From the NCBI RefSeq assembly GCF_001949145.1, contig NW_019091361.1, positions 2,855,503-2,919,502 of the forward strand: 64,000 nucleotides of DNA, written 5' to 3'. This DNA is from Acanthaster planci. Taxonomy: Eukaryota > Echinodermata > Asteroidea > Valvatida > Acanthasteridae. Under the pieces are notes generated by a model. It saw only the letters and a program-made list of their open reading frames with translations, did no database searches and was not told the origin of the DNA. The number at the start of each line of letters is the position of its first letter. Within the stretch, counting starts at the first letter, position 1. A program made the position numbers and the translations under genes. Shown piece by piece: positions 24,301 to 35,500 of this stretch.

Positions 24301-26566
24301 TTAAGTACATTAACCCTAACCCCCAAGGGTGAATGTAAAATCGTATTGAAATTGGAGGATTTGGGAGAGTTAGGGTTAAAATAAGATTTTGTATCTGACA
24401 CACTACGCTCTCTCGGTCAAAAAGCTGCTAACCCAAGGAATGATTGAGGAGAGTGTGCCCAAGTGAAGCAATTCACGAATAACAATGTTTTGATGAATAA
24501 GATAAAATGCCTTACTAAAATCTGTAACAACCAAAGAACTGTGGCTTTTCGAAAAGTCAGCATGAGCAGCTAAATGATCAATCAGGTTAACCAAATAATG
24601 AGATGTTGATACTCCGTTCTTATTACCGAACCATTAGGATCCAAGTTCACTTCAATGTCTGAAGATATCTTACTGGTAGCCCTACATACAATGTGGATAT
24701 ACCCACTCGCACAGAAATTTATGTATACATTCCGAGTTGACACAAACACACAAGCAGAATGGAAGGCCCGACAAGGAACCACAAGACTCCAACCGTGATA
24801 TCCTACCAACCGCTGTTGGTCAAAACTCGCTGTCTCTTTGCGATATATTTCAAAAATTACCCAGGTATTTCTAAAAAGCAGCAGTTCAGTGCCCAATCGT
24901 TGCCGGAAGCTGAAACAAGTAAACTGTAGACTGAATAAAAAGTACAACTCCTTGATTTTAACAGATACCGTGGCAAGTCGAGAGGCCATCCACGAAGCTA
25001 AGCCAGCCCGGGTTCTCAGCGCCCAAGAGATCAACGACTGTTGTGCAATAACACACAGAGCCTGCCTTCCCCCGATAGTGCTGGACAAAGTGTTTGACTG
25101 CATCCATTCTATTGGCGGTCTGTGTATGGCGGATTCATACCACAAGTCGAAGAATTTCACTTGTAACAACGGAACATGCAGTCCATTCGCAAAGGTATTT
25201 CTAATCAAACTCAACCTTTACTTAAACTTATCATCACAATAATCGCATGTGTGTATTTTAGAATGCCAGATTCGACAAACTATAATGCTCGTTGTAGCTT
25301 GAGAACTGAGGTGAAATCACAGCTGGTTCGATTACCTCCCTCGCGATTTCCTGTCACGTGGTGTCGTGACTGTTTAAACAGGCATGCGCAATATGTGGTG
25401 AACGAACGACCTCGAGTTTCTGACCAAGTCGAAGGGTCATATCGATTCGGTTTCAAACGTGCAAAAGTAAATCCAAATGGTCAAAAGCAACAGACATCCA
25501 AATACACTTTTCTAGCCTTTCTTACTTAGTTGATGAACCAGATTTGCCACTATTCAAGCATTTTCTGCATCGTTTCTCCGCCAAGTTCGACTAAGCTGAC
25601 ATGTTTTCACATTGTATGGAGGAATATGCCCTTTTCTCCAAGTAACCGGCTTTGCGGGTCGGTTCCTAATGGACTAAGCCCGAGTAAGCACGCAATATTG
25701 CACGTGAGTGTCGAATCGAACACAATCTGGCTTGCACGAGCGAGCGCCTATATAGGAAGCGACTCAACGCGCTTCTAAAGAAAACGTTTCACTTCATTTG
25801 GGCGCTTTTTGTAATACCAGAGAATAACCTTGCTCCACAGGTACCGAATGGAGGGGTGCAGGTAGCAACTGGGGATGAGAAAGCCCTAGCCGCAGCCGTA
25901 GCCATTGAACCAATACTGGTCGGCTTGGATGCAAATCATACATCGTTCTTCATGTATCGTAGCGGTATTTACAGCGAGCCGAACTGTAAGACTAAAGAAC
26001 CCAACCATGCCATGGTCTTGGTCGGTTATGGTAGCCAGAACGGACAGGATTACTGGATCTGCAAGAACTCTTGGGGTAAATAGTTAACTAAGAGTCCATT
26101 TCACTTGCACCTTGTAGTTCTCTTGGAATATCATTTAAGGACCCTTTTAAAAATCAGATCCTAGACTCTAGATGCTGCTGGTAGCATACTGGCATATGAA
26201 TGTGATTGTGAGTTAAATTCATTTCTTATGTCTCCTCCAACGTGCCTTCCACTCGCAATTATCGTTTTACTTTTTCCAGAATTTCTTCCTGTGGCTGTGA
26301 ATATTTATTTTTTTTGTTATGATAGACATTCCGGACTGAGAGTACAGCTGTTTCACCTCTTGTTTAATTTACCTCTGACTGACGCATACTAGTGTCTATA
26401 CTCACCATTCCAGATTTTCTTTGTCAGCCCCCAGTTGAGTTAACTCTTATTTACCTCTTCTGTCTCCTCTTTAGGGGCCGATTGGGGAATGCAAGGATAC
26501 ATTCTAATGGCACGTAACCATGGCAACATGTGCGGTATAGCTTCCAATGCCACCTATCCAATGTAG
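21321..26566 (+). CDS. Cathepsin L-fold (C1A) protein with catalytic Cys replaced by Ser, silicatein-like
   Basis: Five exons join in phase: 21321-21602, 22964-23138, 24965-25194, 25841-26075 and 26475-26566 (stop TAG), giving 337 residues, the usual cathepsin L preproprotein length. The order is a signal peptide (about residues 1-26, hydrophobic [16 protein letters not shown]), an I29 inhibitor prodomain ([14 protein letters not shown] to MNKFGDQTH), then the mature domain from about [16 protein letters not shown]. At the active site the canonical CGSCW reads CGGSV: the nucleophile codon is TCG (Ser) and the following Trp is Val. The oxyanion Gln (RNQG), the His ([10 protein letters not shown]) and the Asn (CKNSWG) are kept, as is the C-terminal end [11 protein letters not shown] Ser-His-Asn triad in this fold is the defining feature of silicateins; an inactive pseudoprotease is the other possibility. 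It is probably secreted or lysosomal. Confidence 0.9.
21865..22650 (+). mobile_element. LINE reverse-transcriptase remnant (3' end) in intron 1
   Basis: Broken frames read [18 protein letters not shown], then a QRRAARF-like segment, [15 protein letters not shown] and [10 protein letters not shown], which are the C-terminal blocks of a CR1/L2-type non-LTR retrotransposon ORF2. Several stops and frame changes show it is dead. It lies in the same orientation as the host gene. Confidence 0.75.
23250..24600 (-). mobile_element. 5'-truncated LINE with reverse-transcriptase domain in intron 2
   Basis: On the minus strand the reading frames give [39 protein letters not shown], the YDD motif in [22 protein letters not shown] and then [14 protein letters not shown]. 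These are the ordered RT blocks and the C-terminal tail of a non-LTR element. A frame change near 24400 and stops beyond 23860 show decay. The 3' end carries an (AAT)n-like tail (23256-23273 on the plus strand). It lies opposite to the host gene and is a different copy from the one in intron 1. Confidence 0.85.
25195..25840 (+). other. Intron 3 of the silicatein-like gene
   Basis: Bounded by AAG|GTATTT and TCCACAG. Reading frames inside have no family signature. I see no mobile element I can name. Confidence 0.5.
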
Positions 26567-29500
26567 GTTGGTTGTACCAGATGGTCCAGGGCTGGGACGT
26601 TTCTGTGGCAAAACTGAGGAGGGCATGTGGATGGAGATTTTCAAAGTAAACTCGGAACGATGATGAAACTTTGAGGCAAAATCGTGAGAGAAAATTTATT
26701 GCAATTGTCAGTTTGAGGCGGCAAGAACAGATTATAAATCCAAAAAATAGGCTGTTGAGAGACTGATCAAAACAGCATTCATAATAATGTATTTCAAATG
26801 CATGCTGAAAACCGACAAGGCCTCTATCACTTCAACGGTGTCTGCAAAGCCTTTTGAAATTGAACCTTATCGGGACGAACGTTTTATTCTAAAAATACAT
26901 GGGCCAACCAGACCCTTACTTCTCGCCTACGTTTGCGTTGATACCGTGGCAAATCCATTTCAGTGAAAAGGGCGCTCTGAAGTGAGAGAGGCATTGGAGG
27001 CTTGACAGCGTGGTCTTAGATGAACTGCATGCTAACATATACTGACTACAAAACTGCACAGTGCGTCTTTCCATCACTTTTGCCACGAATCTGTACCCCA
27101 AAACACTTTGGTTTAACGGGCTTATAAGATCTTCGACCAGCAAGCCACATTTCCAAGCGAGCATGAGCCCCCGCGTATCCAGGCATCCCTGGCACTCAGC
27201 AAACCTGAGTACGGAACACCCTGGCCACCTAGTGAAACAGCGAGCCTGCCAGACAAACACCAACCTTCCATATTACAAGGGCAACTTTTCCTACAACCCA
27301 TCTTCATCCAAGGCAACATCAACGCTACATCATCCCTGAAAGGTCCGAGTCAGATATGACGCAACATCCAATGCAATTAGAGCACGAATGAGGCAAGGCA
27401 TACGTCAGTGAAACAGATAAAATTTTCATCGCCTTTCTCAAGGCGCATCCAGCACACGGCTGAAAAGACAAAACTGAAACTGAAAATTTTTTGACTTATA
27501 CAGTCCACACGTTTTGAATCAAAAAGTACTTTTCCCCTCAGGCGAATGCGCCCTTGAGTTTCAATACTCTAAAGCCCCACATATTGTGTTTTACTGTGCG
27601 CCTGTGCGCTTTCGTCATAAAGATAGAATTCTCAAATTACAATTTCCAAACTGTAGCCATTGTGAGGCTTACGACCTCCTTCGAAATAACGTGTTGTAAT
27701 GACCATGTGCCATTTAGCTTTGGAGGCAAATATAGATCGGGAGATTATTTGAAACTTTTGGATTAAGACGAATGATGTTTGTGCCCCTTTGCGAAGAACT
27801 GTCTCCCCGGTGCGCCTCAGCACCTTTTGATAATACTATTAGAATTCTCCATTTTTATTCATACTTCTGACCTTTTGTGCACTGAAAATCGTCAGTTGCC
27901 ATTTAAAACAAAAAGTTAACAAATCATTCGTTTGAAATTTACAGCTACTGAATGGACAGCGCAAATAAACTGTTTGTTTGTACAGTTCTTAAATTGCATG
28001 TAGTATCAAGGAAGTGTAATGATTATTTCTTAATGCAGTATAATGTAAAAAACAAAACAAAACGTTAACTAATAATAGGGCACAAAAAATTAAGTATAAA
28101 CACACCTCGTGAAATGAATCTGTGTGTCTTCTCTTACTTTATTTCGTTCCTTGTATGTTTTTCTTAAGGATGTGCCTAAATTTGAGCAAGCTAGACAGAA
28201 TATCATTTAGGAGGAAAGGCCATTTGACACAATAAATGTCACCCTATTTCCATGCAAGGAGGTTACATGATTTCTGACCATTTTCCTTTGCACCTTTTTG
28301 ACTAGTAAGTACAGATAGGCGAACACACCGCTGTGTGCAACGATTTTTTAGCGTTTATATATCAAACAGAAATATGATCCCTGATCCAGCATATAACAAC
28401 AGCGCCCTCAGATCAAGTGGAAAGTCCCTGTTACGATGTGTACTAAAAATAGCAGTTTGCCGGCCATGATGAGTTAGTTGGTATTAAGCATGGTATTAAG
28501 TGTAGCTGGAATAATTTCAAAGTCATTTTGATCTCACGGACAAACAGGCAAAGGTGTTATAGGTATGGTTTAGACTAAGTTTATTTCCTTACTTCATGCA
28601 CACCAGTCGTTTTTGTACACTCGTGGCTACATTTGGGAGTGAAGGTGACACAGCAACACTCCGTGCAGTTTGGTTTAATAGCTTGAGAAACTCAAGCCCT
28701 GATATATTGGGCCTGTTTGTCATCACACGGATCTGGATCTCAACCAGTGGTCCCAATTGGAGCTGGTTCACTCCATCCATTTGGCTTGTTTTGGTATAAA
28801 TGAACCAATGCGCAAACAAACGGGCCCTTAACATAGGGATATTTGCGTTTATGGCTGGGGCCAAGAATATGCCCTTTGCTGTTTTATCTGCTCAAATTTC
28901 AGATGTAATGTTTGGGTATAAGTCCTTCTTTCTGTTTAGATTTGATTTTGACCCTGACAAAACTCATCTTAAATCTTGCAAGGATTAAAATTCGGAAGCC
29001 GTTAAAAGAGTCACTGAACATTGAAATAGGCCTACAGTTTTATACGGAAAAAAACGGCATTTGGGGTCCAACTTCCGGACTTTCCGGACATCAAAATGGG
29101 AATTACCATGACGTCACAATGTTGCATCTCATGTGTAGTTGGTGCGTTACACACACAAAAATTCATGACACGCGTGAATAACCTGTCGGACTCTGTTACA
29201 CAATGCACCTAGTATACACCCACAATTTTTCCCGATTTAAAAGATGGCAGTTCCAGGAAGAAATTCCAGGAGTTGCGCCAAAGATATCATTTTTCGTGTT
29301 CAAGTAAAGTATGTTACACTTTGAGTGACTCACGCGCTGTGTGTCACCCACGCAATATTATGTGAGTTTTGTTGGGGTAGATATTAAATTTGGCAGAAAG
29401 AGAAGACGTCTGCAATCTGAGTGGATTGTAATGGAAATTCGAATTTCCCGATGTCATAGATATTACGGCTTGTACTGAGGTTAAGTTTACGAGGCAGTAC

Positions 29501-31275
29501 TTTGCAAATGAAAATGGTGATTTTTGCCTCTGTCACGTGGATGGTGTTATAAATCCCCCAAAACAAGAGTGTGAAGAAAGTGAAAGATGTTTGGTGCATC
29601 TGAAGACGACACCTTAATCATCATTCCAATATCATAAACATTGGGATGATTATGAGCAATGTCCAGACATCGCTTTCATGGTAGATTTTAAAAAGCCCTT
29701 TCACCATGCTTTTTTGGCCAGTGTTGCAATTACAGTATTGTAATCGTTGAAGTTTTTTTCAGCTGTTCCCAAATCTCAATTTGGAACAGCTTTTGTAATT
29801 GTTTAAGGTTTTTTTCCTTTTTTTTCTTTTTCTGCTACTTTTTCCTAAGGGGCACTTTGGCAATTTCTTTCAGTCAGATCAATTTAAAACTTGGTAGAGT
29901 AATTAACAAAAGACGTTCCCCTAATTTTTTTTGTAATCGTGACGTCATCAGGGGGTCACTTGACCTCAATTCAAATGTTCATTCGTTACAGTCTAAAAAC
30001 TTGATTTAACTCAAATTTTGTATGCACGTACTCAGGGAGGGGTTATAAATGATAATTGATATCTTGACCTCTATCTTGACTTCTACTTTCGGTTTGACCG
30101 GAACTTGTATTTTAACACACAAATTGTCATGTCTCATGCACCATACGTTCAATTGCAGTGATAATTGGTTTTTCGTTATATATGCCACTTTGGCAATTAT
30201 TTGTAATCCAATTCATTGCAAACTTATGATACTCGTTGATATGCTTTAAAAGACAATAAAAAACATTTTTGGAACAGCTATGTGTTTGTTCACAAACACC
30301 ACCTCTAGTTGTCATTTTTATCATTAAGGTACAAGACCTAACCGCGCCCTTACAAGGAGAGGAAATAAATGAACTTCAGTTGGTGAAATGTGCCATAGCA
30401 AACGCGTGCGTGCGTGCATTGCAGTATTTAACAAGAGGTTTTTAGTAACTTTATAATTTTGACGGTCAGCCCACCTTTGAGGTCTCTCAGCATTCTTGCG
30501 TACATGACGTTGCTAATTGAAGGACAAAGATTCGACAAACGCACGCTTCCTGAAATGTCTTTGCCCGTCAAGTGACGTCACGTGAGAAACCGTTTTCAGC
30601 CTCGTCATTTCTCGGCCTGCCATCAAAAATTATTTTTGTGCAAAACCTGTGCTTAGCAGTCAACACTTTTCTAAACACTGTCTGGTTTTCAGTTTGTAAA
30701 TGTGTTTTACTTAAATACTGATCACGTTTATAGTGTGGATGGATACTTGGATAGTTGTTTAGCAATTGAAGTTGACGTTTGGCAATTGAACATGTATTTT
30801 CGCTTTTAAACGTACCTACCAAATACTGTAATTAGTTCTTAAAAATAGTTTTAAGAGTCCACTAGAAATAAACAACAAAATTGCACCGCTAGTTTTGTTC
30901 CCCAAGGTTACCGCTAAGGCTTTTTATCATTACACTAAGTAGACTGCTGCTTTCTGTGTAACTGTAAACTTGGTTGCTTCTGTTTTATAACTCCGGTTTG
31001 GATGAGATCAGCCGTTTCAGATTATCAAAAGGGTAAGTACTATTGGGATGGTGGAATAAAGGTGGAACACGGAGGCGGATAGCTTGTGAGGACTACGTCA
31101 TGGTTGCATGTTTACTCCATAAATTGCCTGCATGGGCAGACATCCTCAGCGCGGCTGCGCTGTACACATTATGCAGGGTTATTAATATTCATATATTTCC
31201 ACAAATTTGAAACAACCGTGTCAGAAAAAGTATTATTTTAACCCATAAGGTTCAGTCCGTCTTACAAACCGAGAC
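26567..31275. other. Gene-poor DNA between the protease-like and death-domain genes
   Basis: No exon is recognised. Minus-strand frames at 26916-27263 and 28589-28864 are open but match no family I know, and no splice pattern supports them. The stretch 29745-30290 is a repetitive element with hairpin ends. Otherwise AT-rich unassigned sequence. Confidence 0.4.
29745..30290. repeat. Repeat with 'agctgttcc' hairpin ends
   Basis: A hairpin at 29761-29791 pairs 'agctgttcccaaat' with 'aatttggaacagct'. The same 'tttggaacagct' recurs at about 30270, roughly 500 bases away. Between them is AT-rich sequence with 'gtgacgtcatcagggggtc' and no coding potential. This looks like a dispersed non-coding repeat. 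Confidence 0.4.
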
Positions 31276-32574
31276 ATGACGAGCAAACAGTGTGGTGCAG
31301 CTAGCTCTTCCCAAGGAACCAATGTATCCCAGCAAGGCAAGTTAGTTTATACATGACATCTTAGATGACTGCCCTAAAGAACAAAATATATTTTGATTAT
31401 TGCAGTGTTGTTGGAAGCATCTATAGCTATTGCACTCGTTTTGTGGCCTTAGTGATTTTTGGTACTTCATGTGCTTCATATCCAATTTTTGCACCGTTTA
31501 TTAGTTTACTTATTTACTTTAGCTGATCAATTATATACATAAATTTATTTATTTATTTTTTTTTTGGGGGGGGGTTACAGGGTAATAAAAAGGAAATACC
31601 TCTACCACTTGTGTAGGTATTTACTGAAGGTTTTTTTACATGTTCATCTGATATTCGCGTTCCTATGATGTTTAAAATGGCATTTTATTCTCCACTGTAG
31701 ATGGAATCCCAAATTACCTGAAAGGTGAAAGCCTGCGGAAGCTTGCAACCGATTTGGGTAGAGATGGATGGGATTTAGGCTTGGTGCTGGGATTCACGGT
31801 GGGTGAACTGCAAATCTTCAAGATAGATAACAAAGATAATAAACGGGAGGAGACAAGGAGCATGCTGGCAGAATACATCGAACGCACTGCCAAGGGCGAC
31901 GTGCTTGGTGGGCTACTTGGGGGACTTAGAGCAATTGGTCGCAACAACTTATGCATCAGTAAGCGTTTCCCCTCTCTCGTCGGAAGCATTGCGACCTGAT
32001 CCTTCGTTAGCAGTTAGTTTCTTCTCAAGCCGTAGTATTTTCTGTTTGGCAGTTCCCCAGAAATTCGGTGGGAATGATAGTAAAATCCATGATTGTATAG
32101 CCTTCGATAGCAAAGTGGAGGTATCCAGCCGATATTTGTTATTTCAGCAATATTTTATGAAATTGAAAGTGCTAACGCTTTAGAAATTGTATTCCGACCT
32201 CTCTTTGACACGATTCCTTCAAAGATAAACATTGTCAATCTTTTTTAGAAAACTATTCCCATTTTGCCCCGGACTCAAAAAAGCTCTGCGTTACCATGAA
32301 AAAACATTGAGAACTTGGCGCGAAAGCGAACTTAAACGGGTATTTGTGACTTCAAATAAAATATTAGCATTGCAAATTCGTACATATTGATCACATTAAA
32401 ACTCAATCGAAATTTAGCTACAATTCGTCGTGACTTCAAGTTTACTTCACTTTCGCGTGAAGTATGAACCGGCCTTCAGTCAGACTGTAAAAAACATAAC
32501 AGTGCCGATTTCGCTTTTTTTCTTCATTCATAGAACTGGAGAAAGCAGCTGAGGACGAGGGTGATTTCAAGTAG
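31276..32574 (+). CDS. Stand-alone death-domain protein
   Basis: Three exons, 31276-31336, 31701-31958 and 32534-32574, join in phase 1 to give 119 residues. After a short N-terminus (MTSKQCGAASSSQG) almost the whole protein is one death domain: GESLRKLATDLGRDGW, then LGFTVGELQIFKIDN, RSMLAEYIERTAKG and a last helix LLGGLRAIGRNN, ending in an acidic tail. The spacing of LA, LG, W, the central E, ML and the final L..IGR matches the six-helix death fold. Death domains pair with each other in cell-death and NF-kappaB signalling complexes; with no other domain this protein would act as an adaptor or a competitor (inference). The first intron starts with GC (AAG|GCAAGT), the consensus for GC-AG introns. 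It is convergent with NLR gene 1. An ATTAAA near 32753 may be the polyadenylation signal. Confidence 0.85.
32310..32480 (+). mobile_element. MITE, family 2, copy A
   Basis: Lies in intron 2 of the death-domain gene. It shares 'ggcgcgaaagcgaa', a 'cacattaaaactc' centre, 'cgaaattt' and the end 'gaaccggcctt' with the elements at 51690-51855 and 61085-61262. No coding capacity. Confidence 0.55.
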
Positions 32575-35500
32575 ACAACTACAGATGCCACTTCATTAGT
32601 CTCATAGAGGTCTAGTAGAAGTAGTCTTTTTAATATGTAAGTGATTTTTTTACACGTATCTTCTTAGTGACAGATCGTTAGATTTTGTGCAATCCCATGA
32701 AAATTCTAATTTAGAAAGTAGACTCATTGCAAACTTTCTCCTTCAAATTTTACATTAAAGTATGCTGATATCAGTACCCTCTCTAAATCCTCGACAGAGT
32801 TGCCGTCCCATACGTCCCGGACAAGGTTGTTTTTTTTTAAATCTTTTAACAACATAGGTGGGAAAAAACAGTGTCGGCTGAGATTTTACTGCCCACCCGC
32901 AACGATTCTTGCATGATTTGTGTCCAACTTGAGTCATTTACCCAACAATAATAGAATATGTTTCTTGCACCAAAAACCAAGTGTTTCGATTTTTTCCAAT
33001 AGTCAAGCGAAATACTTGTATCCAATGTTGGAAGAAAATGGCCCACTTCTCTTGCACATCCTTATTCAAGAAGTGAACGCACAAGTCTCAAACATTACCT
33101 GTTTCAGACAAACACATATTTATTCTCTTATTCTTTTTACTAATTGTTATGCCCCAGTTGTTTTTTAATAACAGCTGCAGAATGGAGAGGACCTATCAAG
33201 CATCTGACATTTTCGGCCATTGATTCAAGCATTAGTGAAACTGGAAATATTGCCAAAGTCCTCTTTCATAACTACAGTTGATGAGGAGGGGTAGACATAC
33301 TGGCGCTGCGATAGACTTAGCTGGAAATAAGGCCTCAACTTGCACTTGACACTTGGAGAAAGTAATAAGGCAGGATTATTCATAATTTGTTCTTAAAGAA
33401 TGATTAATGTTGTAATTTCGTTAATAATGAGAATACAGAATTCCTAAGGGTTTTAGGCTAGACATATTGCAAATGAAGAGGCAACATTCTTAAGTACATA
33501 GAATATTATCCAGTACGTCGTAAACCAAAAGTGGTACTTTGTCCAACTTTTTTTTGACGGCAGTCTAGTTAACATTATACATTACATTTAAATCGTTTCA
33601 ACTTTTCTATGGACGTCCTACGCATTCTTTTTTATTCTCGTTTTGCATATTCATTCCAGTAGCAGAAAAAAATAGAAAGATTTTACTATGAGGAAGTCAG
33701 AGTCAGTTTGGCATAATCTACTCACGACAAACAAGCTTCGATCATTACATCCTGGCTGAAGAATTCCACTTAAGGCTACAAGAAACATGTACACGAAAGG
33801 GGTCTTTTAAGAAGCCGGGAGCGAAAAGGTTAATTAAAAAGAAGGGGCCAACCTCACTTATTGCCACTCTTTGGTCAGATTTGAAAACGACAAGGCTCTA
33901 CAGCCCATCAGGTGTTTTGCCCTTCACCACCGTTCTTTTTTTTTATGGACACTGGATTAAATCAATGTTCTTCCAAATCTTGTGAAACAAATCACCACCT
34001 TTCTTTGGTGGGACTCGGACCCACGACCTCCTGCTTACCAGTGTAGACGTCTTACGACTCGACCACTGAGCCTGCCGGTACTGGTGGGCCGGTTCGAATC
34101 TGAAGAGCAACGGGTGATGGTTAAGATGGTTACAGTGTTTACACAATAACAAATACACGTCGGTGAAGGGTAAAGCATCCGACATTAAACTTAGCATCTT
34201 CACGACTCAAAACAGTTTACCAGTACTCTGTTATAATTGAAATGAACTTACAATCTCTGTACAGCAGGTGTATACATGTAGTTGTCAATTCTTTACAATG
34301 TGACAGTTGGACAGCACCGCCATGTAGAAGTATTTTTTTTCAGAAAATATAAACTACTACAGATTACGTGGGGTATTGTAGATAAAACGGGAGGTTGCGC
34401 AGTGCAAGTTGTGAATTCTCACCGCGATATACTTGTATTAATAAGTCCGTGGAAATATTTTGATGTTCAGCATTGGTAAAATTGTATTGCAATATAAAAA
34501 TACTGCTCGTGCCATTTTTTGACAGAAACCAAAAGCCCTGGCTTAAAAAGGTTTCCCTACCATGCCAGTAGGATCTGATGTCTCAAAGTAGGTCTTTAAT
34601 GAAAAATTAGGTTGCTCATTTAAATATAGTAAAGCAAAAAAGCGTATAAACGTAGTATTAAGAGTAGTGAATCATCTGAGGTTCCAGTTACAAATAAAAT
34701 TATAATTAGCATTATCAAGTTAGTCTCAAAATTCATAAAATCAGAAATATTTGGCAGGTTATTTAAAACTGTAAGCACCGAATTGCAGAAAGAATTACCC
34801 TCTTTAGAAAAGTACTTTATTATTTCAAACCATGTCACTTCCTTCGCAGATATTGTCCAACAGTAATTTAGAGTACATGTAGGAGTACGACGACTGAACT
34901 ACGACTATTGTCACTAATTATGGCGGACGAAACAACATGGCAAACCTGCAACATGAATGTAATAAGTACCTCAACGGCATTTCGGTTCAAATTTGTCATA
35001 AGTACATAATACCTGAGAACAGGCAGCATTTGCTTGAGTTTATAAGTTACCTATACTTGACATTTACAAATTGGCACAAATAAAGATCAGTAAGTAGTTA
35101 GCGCACATACTTTGTGTAAAATGTTTCACTGATAAATACTTCTGTGGGAGTATATCTTACTAGGTCTTCAATTTTAAAAATCGATATATTTGACAGTGTT
35201 TCCCCTATCTCATTAAAACCACTGTACACCTTTGCATCGCACATCGCATATTCATAGCCAACACATGATGTAATACATCTGTACAAATTAAGGTTTCAAA
35301 TTTGTCATATATCTGTACACATTTCTTCGTAAAAATCCTGAGTGTTGAATTCTATCTTTAATAATAAAAAAGATAAAATATTAGATGGCAATATTTAAAT
35401 GACGACGTACCTTAAACATGTATGGACTAGGAATACGTGTGGCAAGCCACGTGCACGCAGACTCTTGACCAATCAGAATCGATTTAAATTGTCTCGTATC

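Noticed and set aside
34006-34073. Possible tRNA gene on the minus strand
   Set aside because: Box A and box B are good but no proper acceptor stem pairs, and a similar decayed copy exists at 7625-7690; a tRNA-derived SINE fits better.
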